The translations under genes and the position numbers were made by a program. Below are positions 53,612-62,239 of a DNA stretch of 64,000 bases, piece by piece; the first letter of the stretch is position 1, and every line of letters begins with the position of its first letter. The notes under the pieces are model-generated. The model saw only the letters and a list, made by a program, of their open reading frames with translations. It searched no databases and was not told the origin of the DNA. The DNA is from JAZDFC01 sp043808235 (GTDB lineage: Bacteria; Bacteroidota; Ignavibacteria; Ignavibacteriales; Melioribacteraceae): positions 25,600 through 89,599 of the forward strand of contig JAZDFC010000005.1 of assembly GCA_043808235.1 (NCBI GenBank). Direction: 5' to 3'.

Positions 53612-55027
53612 ATGAAAACTTTTACCGCGATATTTTTTACACTGATAGCGTCAATTTCTTTTTGCCAGGATGCAATTTCATATTTTACAACCGATGCGGG
53701 TACGGTTTGGAAATACCAGGTGTTCAACCTCGATAATTCCAATAACAAAATAAACGAAACACAGAGAGAAAGAATTGATTCACTTGCCGGTCAAGGAAAC
53801 TTTAGAGGAAGGGATGCTTATTTGTGTCTTACAAATTTAGGGCTTGGTCAAAAAGGCGCTTCGATTGATTATGTCGATTCGGTTCTGTATTCGTTTGATG
53901 GAACAACTGCTGCAGAGTACAGTTTTTTCTTTACGCCGCCGGATAATGGCGGATGGGTAGATCAGCTAATTCTAAAAATCAGAAACTCGATTGTCGGGTA
54001 TTACGATCTTTACCAGTTTGCCAAACCGGTTAACCAGGAATATGAACTGCTTAGTAAGGACACATCTATTGTTTATACATGGCAAACATTTACCGTACCG
54101 GCTGACATAAATACAAAGATTGTTGGAAAGCGTGAACAGGACGAAAACCTGGTAACACCATTTGGAACGCTCGCGACAAAGAAATTCAGTTACAATATAA
54201 TCATCACTTTATATCTTCATATATTGCCGCCGCCTGCCGACCCGGCTGTAGTTAATTTTGCAAGTATCCCGATAACTCATTGGATAAACGAAGATTACTG
54301 GATCGTAAAGGAATACAGACCAACCTCACAAACATTCGATATGTCTGAACTCGGGATTCCCCCTATTACTATTCCCGGTATAGTACGGGAGATTTCGGAA
54401 ATGCGTTTCGCGGTACCTGTTGTTCCCGCGCTAAAATCACCCCAGAATAATGGAGGAAGTATCCCGGTGAACATAGATATCGTCTGGCATAAATCTGAAT
54501 TTGCCGATATGTACCACATTCAATTAGCGTCGGATTCGCTATTTGCAAATATTGTATATCAGGATACAGCTTCGGCGGATACATCAAAAAGCATAAGCGG
54601 ACTACTGAACAACACAAAATACTTCTGGCGGGTTAAAGGTAAGAACGCTCATAATAGCAGTGAATGGTCTGCCGTTTGGAAATTTGTAACAGAAAGCTTA
54701 GTCGGGATAGAAAATGAATATACCCCGGAAAAGTATGAGTTGTGCCAAAATTATCCCAATCCATTCAATCCAACAACCACAATCAAATTTTGCATAGCCG
54801 CCGTAGAGACGCCATATATGGCGTCTCTACAACATGGTACGTTAGAGATATTTGATGTGTTGGGTAGAGAAGTCGCAACATTGGTTGATGAATACTTGCC
54901 CGCGGGAAGTTATACGAAAGAATGGAATGCCGATAATCTTCCTTCGGGAATTTATTTCTGCCGGATGTCCGCCGAAGGCGGAGCGGGGAGTTTCGAATCG
55001 AGTATAAAATTACTGTTACTAAAATAA
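53612..55027 (+). CDS. T9SS-exported protein with unrecognised N-terminal domain and Fn3
   Basis: A 471-aa protein with GGAGAAGATAAA before the ATG. Signal peptide to ISFCQD. Residues about 20-270 (ISYFTTDAGTVWKYQVFNL, WQTFTVPADINTKIVGKRE, GTLATKKFSYNIIITLYL, WINEDYWIVKEYRP) resemble lipid-free beta-sandwich proteins of unknown function in this phylum. Then an Fn3-like domain (LKSPQNNGGSIPVNIDIVWH ... YFWRVKGKNAHNSSEW), and a sorting domain (LCQNYPNPFNPTTTIKFCI) with a core-1 palindrome. The last part contains MSAEGGAGSFESSIKLLLL, where other copies have MEAGSYKSSIKLLLL, a small extra insertion. Confidence 0.8.
   Translation: MKTFTAIFFTLIASISFCQDAISYFTTDAGTVWKYQVFNLDNSNNKINETQRERIDSLAGQGNFRGRDAYLCLTNLGLGQKGASIDYVDSVLYSFDGTTAAEYSFFFTPPDNGGWVDQLILKIRNSIVGYYDLYQFAKPVNQEYELLSKDTSIVYTWQTFTVPADINTKIVGKREQDENLVTPFGTLATKKFSYNIIITLYLHILPPPADPAVVNFASIPITHWINEDYWIVKEYRPTSQTFDMSELGIPPITIPGIVREISEMRFAVPVVPALKSPQNNGGSIPVNIDIVWHKSEFADMYHIQLASDSLFANIVYQDTASADTSKSISGLLNNTKYFWRVKGKNAHNSSEWSAVWKFVTESLVGIENEYTPEKYELCQNYPNPFNPTTTIKFCIAAVETPYMASLQHGTLEIFDVLGREVATLVDEYLPAGSYTKEWNADNLPSGIYFCRMSAEGGAGSFESSIKLLLLK
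54803..54830. repeat. 28-bp palindrome inside CDS (core 1)
   Basis: Identical to the copy at 40317; encodes VETPYMASL between KFCIAA and QHGTLEIFDVLG. Confidence 0.9.
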
Positions 55028-55036
55028 AGTGAGTTG

Positions 55037-55085
55037 AAATGCCCAATTTCTAACAAAAAAGAATAGACAGAGAAGTTGGGCATTT
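55037..55085. repeat. TGCCCAACTTCT hairpin repeat, copy 2
   Basis: AAATGCCCAATTTCT on the left and AGAAGTTGGGCATTT on the right (one G-T pair). The right arm and part of the loop (GAATAGACAGAGAAGTTGGG) match copy 1 at 46943. It begins 9 nt past the preceding stop codon. Confidence 0.85.
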
Positions 55086-55110
55086 TGACGAAATAAAAAT
55101 AGAATGCAAT

Positions 55111-55161
55111 AAACCTCCGAGGTTTAGCAGATAAAGAAAGAGACTCAAACCTCGGAGGTTT
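55111..55161. repeat. AAACCTCCGAGGTTT paired palindrome, intergenic copy
   Basis: AAACCTCCGAGGTTT (55111-55125) and AAACCTCGGAGGTTT (55147-55161) with 21 nt between. Each half is itself nearly palindromic, and the two halves are complementary to each other. Total length is 51 bp, the same as the in-CDS copy at 63760. Confidence 0.85.
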
Positions 55162-55193
55162 GGAGCCATGATTAATAAAGCAGAGGAAAGAAT

Positions 55194-58100
55194 ATGAAAA
55201 CGAAAATTCAATCAATTATTACGGTGATAATTTTTTTAGTACTGAATGATTCCATCTTTGGGCAAACGATAATTTATGTCGACGCCAGTGTTTCCGGGGG
55301 AAGCAATAACGGTTCGAGCTGGGCAAATGCTTATACTTCTCTTCAAACAGCATTAACGGCAGCGGTAAGCACGAATCAAATTTGGGTTGCAAATGGAACA
55401 TATAAACCGACAACGGAAGTCGGAGGTATAGGCGACCGTTACAAAGCATTCCAAATGAAAAATGGAGTAGCAATTTACGGCGGCTTTGCCAGCGGCGAAG
55501 ATGAGATTACTGATAGAGTGAATTATGGCGTGGGGCAGGCAAATGAAACTATCTTGAGCGGCGATATCGGGACGGTTGGCTTGAATACAGATAATTGCTA
55601 TCATGTAATTTATAATTCAAACGGACTTACGCTTACTACTGCTACTATACTGGATGGATTTACAATCAGCGGCGGTTATGCTAATCATGATACAAATAAC
55701 CTGTTTTTCTGTGGCGGTGGAATGTTAAATTATTCATGCTCGCCCACAATTATAAACTGTACCTTTGTCAACAATACAGCTGTAAATGGCGGCGGTGGTG
55801 GAATATTTAATTATTTGTCTTCCCCGGCAATCAGCAATTGCACCTTCAACCAGAACTCAGCACCAACCGGAGGAGGAATATCAAATTTTATAAATTCCTC
55901 ATCGGCCATTACGAATTGTGTCTTCAACAGTAATTCGGCTAATTATGGCGGCGGAATGCAAAACTACAGTTCCTCGTCAACAATCACTGATTGTACTTTT
56001 AATAGTAATACTGCATCTTCCAATGGCGGCGGAATGGAAAATGAGGATTCATCACCGACTTTAACCAACTGCACGTTCTCAAGCAATACGGCCTCGGCTA
56101 ATGGCGGCGGGATTGAGAACGACAACTCATCACCGACAATAATCAACTGCACATTTTCTGGTAATACTGCATCGACAGTTAACGGCGGAGGAATATATAA
56201 TATTAATGGGTCTTCTCCGGCAGTAAGAGAATGTATTTTTAGAAGTAATTCGGCAGGATTATATGGTGGTGCGATACAGAACAACAACAGTTCATCACCA
56301 GTTATTACTAATTGTCTTTTCAATGGCAATACTGCTAATTGCGGTGGCGGAATTGACAACCGCGCCTCTTCACCTACACTAACCAATTGTACATTCGGCG
56401 GAAACTCAGTTGTGAATCTTGGCGGCGCGATATGTAATGATGCCACTTCGGCACCTACTGTAAAGAACGATATCTTATGGGGTAATTTCAAAATCGGTGA
56501 TTTATCTGTTTCTGAAATTTATGGCGGCACGGCATCAAATTTCACTTATTCTTGCATTCAAGGCGGAAGCGGTACATATACCGGCACCGGGAATATTTTT
56601 ATCAACCCGGCATTTGTTGATGCCAATGGAGTTGACAATATTTATGGTACAAGTGACGACAACTTTAGTTTGCGGAATTCAAGTCCGTGCATTGGCACAG
56701 CAACCGCATCTGGCGCACCGGCAACTGATATTATTGGTAATGCTCGCGGCAATCCGCCGGATATGGGAGCTTATGAAAATAGTCTCAATGCGCAGGAAAT
56801 AAAAATTATTTATGTGAAAGCCGATGCTGTCGGAAGCAACACCGGAACCAGCTGGGATGATGCTTATACATCATTGCAATCAGCATTGAATGAAGCATTG
56901 ATGCACAATCAAATCTGGGTGGCAAAAGGAACTTATAAACCTTCAAGTCCGTACGATTTGACAGTAGATGGTGATCGTGATTTCCATTTCCGAATGATTA
57001 ATGATGTAGTTATCTACGGCGGTTTTGCTGGAACGGAAGCAAATATCGACCAGCGAGTGAACTACGATGCTGGACAGGTAAATGAAACAATCCTTAGCGG
57101 GGACATTGGATCAATAGGAGTTAAATCCGATAACTGCTATCACATATTCTATCATCCGGGCGTGTTATCTTTAAACAGCACGGCAAAATTGGATGGCTTT
57201 ACTATTAGCGGAGGTTATGCCGACTATGTAAACGGGATCGATAATACACATGCATGCGGTAGCGCGATGTATAATTATAATTCTTCACCGGCAATATCTA
57301 ATTGCAGTCTCAGCGGGAATGAAGCGAGTAGAAACGGTGGGGGCATTTACAATGAAGGGAACTCATTACCCTTAATTACAAACTGTTCATTAACCGGCAA
57401 CACTGCAAATAACGGAGGTGGAGTTTATAATGATCATTCTTCCCTCACATTATCCAATTGCTATTTCAGCAGCAACAATTCAAGTCTTGGCGCGGGGATA
57501 CATAATTATTATTCCTCTCCTGCAATAACTAACTGTACATTTAATGATAATACATCCTATGAGGGCGGCGGAATCTTTAATGATAATTCCTCGCCAACAA
57601 CAACAAACTGTCTCTTCACCGGCAACACTGCAACTTTCGGAGGTGGAATGTTTAATCTGAATTCTTCGAACTCAACTCTTATCAACTGTACGTTTTCATT
57701 AAATAATGCGAACGATTATGGTGGAGGGATTCAAATAGATTATACTTCATCGTCAGTACTTCAAAATTGTATTCTTTGGGGAAATACAGCTGATGACGGC
57801 GGTAAGCAAATTTATGCTAACGATGGCAGCGCTACTTTATATAATTGTTGTTATGCAAATGGAGCCGGGGATGTTGTAACTAATGGTACCGGGACAGTGA
57901 CTCCTAATAGCTGTATTAATTCCAATCCGGATTTTGTGAATCCGGGTAGTGATGATTTTAGAATTACCGGTCAGTCTTCATGTCTTGATTTAGGCAATAA
58001 CAGTTACAATTCGCAGACTAACGACATACGCGGCACAGGGCATCCTCGAAAACTGAATAAAGAAACCGGAGCTGCCGGAACAATCGACATCGGCGCGTAT

Positions 58101-58739
58101 GAATATGAGTTAAATATCGATCCGCTTCCGGTAGAATTAATATCGTTTGCAGCAAATATTTTCGACGGTAAAGTTATACTGAACTGGCAAACGGCAACAG
58201 AAGTGAATAACTACGGGTTTGAAGTTGAACGAATCCCCCTTAATCCCCCTTTAATAAAGGGGGACGCGGCTTTAGCCGAGGGGGATTGGAAAACGCTCGG
58301 ATTTGTGGAAGGAAATGGAAACAGCAATTCGCCAAAGGAATATAGTTTTACTGATAATCTTGTTCTTATTCATGATCTTAATCGAGTTCAGTACCGATTG
58401 AAACAAATTGATATCGATGGTTCATTTACATATTCACAAGAGGTAGAGGTTAATGCTAAGGCTGAGGATATCCCGACAACATTTGAGTTGCTGCAGAATT
58501 ATCCCAATCCGTTCAATCCAACAACGGCAATCAGCTGGCAGCTTGCAGCCGGCAGTAAAACACAAATAAAAATATATGATGTGCTTGGAAGAGAAGTAGC
58601 AACGTTGGTTGATGAATACCTTCCCGCAGGAAGTTACGCAAGAGAATGGAACGCAAGCGAATTACCTTCGGGAATATACTTCTGCCGGATGGAAGTGGGG
58701 AGTTATAAATCCAGTATAAAATTATTGTTATTAAAATAA
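55194..58739 (+). CDS. T9SS-exported polymorphic beta-helix protein (Pmp-like repeats), twin 1
   Basis: A 1181-aa protein. Signal peptide to SIFGQ. Two halves each begin with IIYVDASVSGGSNNGSSW- or IIYVKADAVGSNTGTSW-type sequence, followed by AYTSLQ.AL, NQIW.A.GTYKP, YGGFA and NETILSGDIG. Each then continues with 8-10 parallel-beta-helix repeats of about 25 residues (NNGGGIYN..SSP.ITNCTF.GNTA). The end is LPVELISFAANIFDGKVILN, NYGFEVER, a C/G-run element (58232-58287), and the sorting domain (LLQNYPNPFNPTTAISWQL), which has no 28-bp palindrome. The GG(G/A)I-x(n)-N-x(n)-F repeats resemble chlamydial Pmp adhesins. Its first 85 nt are almost identical to those of the next gene. Confidence 0.87.
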   Translation: MKTKIQSIITVIIFLVLNDSIFGQTIIYVDASVSGGSNNGSSWANAYTSLQTALTAAVSTNQIWVANGTYKPTTEVGGIGDRYKAFQMKNGVAIYGGFASGEDEITDRVNYGVGQANETILSGDIGTVGLNTDNCYHVIYNSNGLTLTTATILDGFTISGGYANHDTNNLFFCGGGMLNYSCSPTIINCTFVNNTAVNGGGGGIFNYLSSPAISNCTFNQNSAPTGGGISNFINSSSAITNCVFNSNSANYGGGMQNYSSSSTITDCTFNSNTASSNGGGMENEDSSPTLTNCTFSSNTASANGGGIENDNSSPTIINCTFSGNTASTVNGGGIYNINGSSPAVRECIFRSNSAGLYGGAIQNNNSSSPVITNCLFNGNTANCGGGIDNRASSPTLTNCTFGGNSVVNLGGAICNDATSAPTVKNDILWGNFKIGDLSVSEIYGGTASNFTYSCIQGGSGTYTGTGNIFINPAFVDANGVDNIYGTSDDNFSLRNSSPCIGTATASGAPATDIIGNARGNPPDMGAYENSLNAQEIKIIYVKADAVGSNTGTSWDDAYTSLQSALNEALMHNQIWVAKGTYKPSSPYDLTVDGDRDFHFRMINDVVIYGGFAGTEANIDQRVNYDAGQVNETILSGDIGSIGVKSDNCYHIFYHPGVLSLNSTAKLDGFTISGGYADYVNGIDNTHACGSAMYNYNSSPAISNCSLSGNEASRNGGGIYNEGNSLPLITNCSLTGNTANNGGGVYNDHSSLTLSNCYFSSNNSSLGAGIHNYYSSPAITNCTFNDNTSYEGGGIFNDNSSPTTTNCLFTGNTATFGGGMFNLNSSNSTLINCTFSLNNANDYGGGIQIDYTSSSVLQNCILWGNTADDGGKQIYANDGSATLYNCCYANGAGDVVTNGTGTVTPNSCINSNPDFVNPGSDDFRITGQSSCLDLGNNSYNSQTNDIRGTGHPRKLNKETGAAGTIDIGAYEYELNIDPLPVELISFAANIFDGKVILNWQTATEVNNYGFEVERIPLNPPLIKGDAALAEGDWKTLGFVEGNGNSNSPKEYSFTDNLVLIHDLNRVQYRLKQIDIDGSFTYSQEVEVNAKAEDIPTTFELLQNYPNPFNPTTAISWQLAAGSKTQIKIYDVLGREVATLVDEYLPAGSYAREWNASELPSGIYFCRMEVGSYKSSIKLLLLK
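58232..58287. repeat. C/G-run palindromic element inserted in-frame (short form)
   Basis: AATCCCCCTTAATCCCCC on the left and GGGGGATT on the right, with TTTAATAAAGGGGG in the middle. It encodes IPLNPPLIKGDAALAEGD between GFEVER and WKTLGF, the same protein position as the long form at 39989. Confidence 0.85.
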
Positions 58740-58748
58740 AATGAATTT

Positions 58749-58796
58749 AAATGCCCAACTTCTCCGGCTAATTTGTGAGTAAGAAGTTGGGCATTT
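58749..58796. repeat. TGCCCAACTTCT hairpin repeat, copy 3
   Basis: AAATGCCCAACTTCT and AGAAGTTGGGCATTT with a different loop from copies 1 and 2. It begins 9 nt past the stop codon of the preceding T9SS gene and is followed by one further T. Confidence 0.85.
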
Positions 58797-58836
58797 TCAA
58801 GACGGCGGGAAATAAACAAATAAGAGAGAATTAAAC

Positions 58837-61800
58837 ATGAAAAGAAAAATTCAATCAATTATTACGGTGATAATTTTTTTAGTACTGAATGTTTCCATCT
58901 TTGGGCAAACGATAATTTATGTTGATGCAGATGTTTCCGGGGGGAGTAACAACGGCACAAGTTGGGCGAATGCTTACACATCTCTTCAAGCTGCATTGGA
59001 CAATGCTGTGAGCACTAATCAAATTTGGGTTGCAAACGGAACATATTATCCATCGATTGAAGTTGGCGGCGCCGGCAATCGTTACAAAACATTTCAAATG
59101 AAGGATGGTGTCGCCATTTATGGCGGATTTGCCGGAAGCGAGGATGAAATTACCGACCGCACTAATTATGGAATTGGTGAAGCAAACGAAACTATTCTCA
59201 GCGGCGACTTGAGTGGAAATGATAATTATTCGGTTTCACCATGGACAGGTACAGATGAAAATTGTTATCATGTTATTTTTAATCCATCCGGACTTACCAC
59301 TTCGGCTGTGCTTGACGGATTTACAATTAAAGGCGGATATGCGGATTTTTACAATGAAAGCAATCCATACTTCTTTATGGGAGGAGGGATATATAACGCT
59401 TCGTCATCGCCAACAATATCCAACTGTTCTTTTATAAATAACTATGGTTATTACGGAGGCGGCATTTACAACTTAACGGGTTCTGGCGCAATAAACAATT
59501 GTATATTCACTAACAACACAGCGCTTTATAATGGTGCCGGACTCTTTAATTATGGTGAATCCTCTCTCGCTGTAAGCGGTTGTATTTTTGACAATAACAC
59601 CGCAAGTGATGCAGGCGGTGGAATTGCGGTTTGGAGTAATTCGAATTCCACAATAACCGATTGTATTTTCAGGAAAAACTCTGCCGTGTATGGAGGAGGA
59701 GCGTGGATTAATCAGTCGCCCGTCGAAATAGTAAATTGTTTATTCAGCGGCAACACAGCAACATACGGCGGAGGAATCGAAATCAACGATTGTGCATCGG
59801 TTGTCTTCAATTGTACATTCGGCGGTAACTCGGCTGTCAGTTCCGGTGGAGGGATATATAATTCAAGCGCCTCGCCGATTGTAACAAACTCAATCTTCTG
59901 GGGAAATTTCAAAACCGGAGATTTATCCGTATCTGAAATTTATGGTGGTACTGTTTCTAATTTTTCTTACTGTTGTATTCAAGGCGGCAGCGGGACATAC
60001 ACCGGCATCGGTAATATTTTTGTCGACCCCGCATTTTTTGATGCCGATGGAACCGATAATATTTTTGGAACAAGCGATGACGATTTTAGTTTGCGCAATT
60101 CAAGTCCGTGTATAGGAGCCGGAACGAATACCGGCGCATCGGCAAATGATATATTAGGTGTTGCTCGCGGCAATCCGCCGGACATGGGCGCTTATGAAAA
60201 TAGTTTGAATTCCCCCACAACACAAATTATATATGTGAGCAACATTGCCGGGGGCGCGAACAATGGTTCGACATGGAACGATGCATATTTATCATTGTCG
60301 TCAGCATTAAACGCAGCCATTCAATACGATCAGATTTGGGTTGCAAAAGGAACATATTTTCCAACTTCAGGTACCGACCGTAGCATCTCTTTCGAAATGA
60401 AAAACGATGTTAAGATTTACGGTGGATTCAGCGGAGATGAGTCGAGTATCGGTGAACGAAATGATTACGGTTCAGGAGGAGATAATGAAACAGTTCTAAG
60501 CGGGAATATAAATGATACCGAAACAAACACAGATAACAGTTATCATGTTATAAGTAATTCTTCCGGTATTAATACCACAGCCCTGCTTGACGGATTCACA
60601 ATCAGTGGCGGATATGCCGACGGCAGTGATGAGAATATAAACGGCGGCGGGATGCATAATTCCGATGCCTCGCCTAAAATCAATAATTGTATATTTATAA
60701 ATAACTACGCTGGCGACGAAGGGGGCGGAATGGCTAACTATACCGGTTCCGCACCGGAAATTTCTAATTGTACTTTCAATAATAATACTGTTATAGGAAT
60801 AACATCAGCCTATAACGGTGGCGGCGGAGCCATCTGTAATTACGGCTCTTCGCCTACAATTACAAATTGTATTTTTATAAATAATACTGCCGATGATAAT
60901 GATTATGATGACGAAAGCGGCGGCGGAGCAATTAGTAACAAATACAGTTCATCACCTCAAATTACAGCATGTTTTTTCAAAAACAACATTGCAAATTTTA
61001 ACGGCGGCGGAATTGATAATTCATGGTTTTCTAATCCGGAAGTTGTTAATTGTGTATTTACAGGAAACACCGCGGTATATGGCGGCGGATTTTCTTCGCA
61101 GCATGATACATCCCCCATCGTTACGAATTGTTCTTTCAGCGGTAACACTGCTTACTACGGTGGCGGATTTATCTCCGATTATGTTGGGACTCACCCAGTT
61201 GTTAAGAATACAATTTTTTGGGGAAACTCCGAAATCGGCAGTGGTGATGTCTCCGAGTTGTTCGGCGTTGATGCGAGTGAATTTTCATATTGTTGTATAA
61301 GAGGAGGCAGTGCTTTGTATTCCGGTTCCGGAAATATCTTTTCAGATCCTTCATTTACGGATGCCGACGGTGTTGACAATCTCTACGGAACATCCGACGA
61401 CGATTTGTCACTGCAGGATGAAAGTCCCTGTATCGGGGCAGGCACATCAACCGGCTCGCCTGCTACAGATATATTAAGCGCAGTGCGGGGAACTCCGCCG
61501 GATATGGGCGCTTACGAAAACAGTTTGAGTTCACCTCTGCCGGTTGAATTAATTTCCTTCACCGCATCGGTAAATAATTCGACTGTAACTCTGAGCTGGC
61601 AGACAGCCACGGAAGTGAATAATTACGGATTCGATATTGAATGTAAAATGGAAAATGGTAAAGGGAAAATGGAATGGGAGAATATTGGTTTTGTTGAAGG
61701 ACACGGGAATAGTAATTCAACAAAAGAATATTCATTTACAGATAACTTGTCCGCAGCATGTCTTGATCTTGTTCATGATCTTATTCTTTATCGCCTCAAA

Positions 61801-62160
61801 CAAATTGATACCGATGGTTTATATTCATATTCGCAAGAGATCGAGATTAAGTCTAAGGCTGAGGATATCCCGTCAACATTTGAGCTATTTCAAAATTACC
61901 CCAATCCATTCAATCCAACAACCACAATAAAATATTCCATAGCCGCCGTAGAGACGCCATATATGGCGTCTCTACAACATGTTACGTTAGAGATATTTGA
62001 TGTGTTGGGAAGAGAAGTTGCAACATTGGTTGATGAATACCTTCCCGCGGGAAGTTATGAAAGAGAATGGAACGCAAGTGAACTTCCATCGGGAATTTAT
62101 TTCTGCCGGATGGAAGCGGGTGATTTTACAGCATATATAAAACTACTTCTTTTAAAATAA
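58837..62160 (+). CDS. T9SS-exported polymorphic beta-helix protein (Pmp-like repeats), twin 2
   Basis: A 1107-aa paralogue of the preceding gene with the same two-half layout: IIYVDADVSGGSNNGTSW and IIYVSNIAGGANNGSTW start the halves, and repeats such as GGGIYNASSSPTISNCSF and NNGAGLFNYGES follow. It ends with LPVELISFTASVNNSTVTLS, GFDIECKMENGKGKMEWENI (an A/G-rich low-complexity loop in place of the C/G-run element) and a sorting domain (LFQNYPNPFNPTTTIKYSI) with a core-1 palindrome. The signal-peptide region and the last 150 nt are much closer to twin 1 than the middle. This suggests gene conversion at the ends and faster change in the exposed repeats. Confidence 0.87.
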   Translation: MKRKIQSIITVIIFLVLNVSIFGQTIIYVDADVSGGSNNGTSWANAYTSLQAALDNAVSTNQIWVANGTYYPSIEVGGAGNRYKTFQMKDGVAIYGGFAGSEDEITDRTNYGIGEANETILSGDLSGNDNYSVSPWTGTDENCYHVIFNPSGLTTSAVLDGFTIKGGYADFYNESNPYFFMGGGIYNASSSPTISNCSFINNYGYYGGGIYNLTGSGAINNCIFTNNTALYNGAGLFNYGESSLAVSGCIFDNNTASDAGGGIAVWSNSNSTITDCIFRKNSAVYGGGAWINQSPVEIVNCLFSGNTATYGGGIEINDCASVVFNCTFGGNSAVSSGGGIYNSSASPIVTNSIFWGNFKTGDLSVSEIYGGTVSNFSYCCIQGGSGTYTGIGNIFVDPAFFDADGTDNIFGTSDDDFSLRNSSPCIGAGTNTGASANDILGVARGNPPDMGAYENSLNSPTTQIIYVSNIAGGANNGSTWNDAYLSLSSALNAAIQYDQIWVAKGTYFPTSGTDRSISFEMKNDVKIYGGFSGDESSIGERNDYGSGGDNETVLSGNINDTETNTDNSYHVISNSSGINTTALLDGFTISGGYADGSDENINGGGMHNSDASPKINNCIFINNYAGDEGGGMANYTGSAPEISNCTFNNNTVIGITSAYNGGGGAICNYGSSPTITNCIFINNTADDNDYDDESGGGAISNKYSSSPQITACFFKNNIANFNGGGIDNSWFSNPEVVNCVFTGNTAVYGGGFSSQHDTSPIVTNCSFSGNTAYYGGGFISDYVGTHPVVKNTIFWGNSEIGSGDVSELFGVDASEFSYCCIRGGSALYSGSGNIFSDPSFTDADGVDNLYGTSDDDLSLQDESPCIGAGTSTGSPATDILSAVRGTPPDMGAYENSLSSPLPVELISFTASVNNSTVTLSWQTATEVNNYGFDIECKMENGKGKMEWENIGFVEGHGNSNSTKEYSFTDNLSAACLDLVHDLILYRLKQIDTDGLYSYSQEIEIKSKAEDIPSTFELFQNYPNPFNPTTTIKYSIAAVETPYMASLQHVTLEIFDVLGREVATLVDEYLPAGSYEREWNASELPSGIYFCRMEAGDFTAYIKLLLLK
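61948..61975. repeat. 28-bp palindrome inside CDS (core 1)
   Basis: Identical to the copy at 40317; encodes VETPYMASL between KYSIAA and QHVTLEIFDVLG. Confidence 0.9.
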
Positions 62161-62239
62161 TTGCAATTGAAAATGGAAAGAAGGTTCTGGGTGAAAATAA
62201 TTAAAGGAAATTTTTCGTTTATCAAAAAAGGTGAGAACA

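Noticed and set aside
55964..56491. Minus-strand frame of 175 codons within the beta-helix gene
   Set aside because: Its repetitive PPL/GDE composition is the reverse reading of the beta-helix repeats; it is not a gene.
55700..61200. Regularly spaced repeats resembling a CRISPR array
   Set aside because: The period of about 75 nt comes from parallel-beta-helix protein repeats in one long open frame; the repeats are degenerate at DNA level and there are no cas genes.
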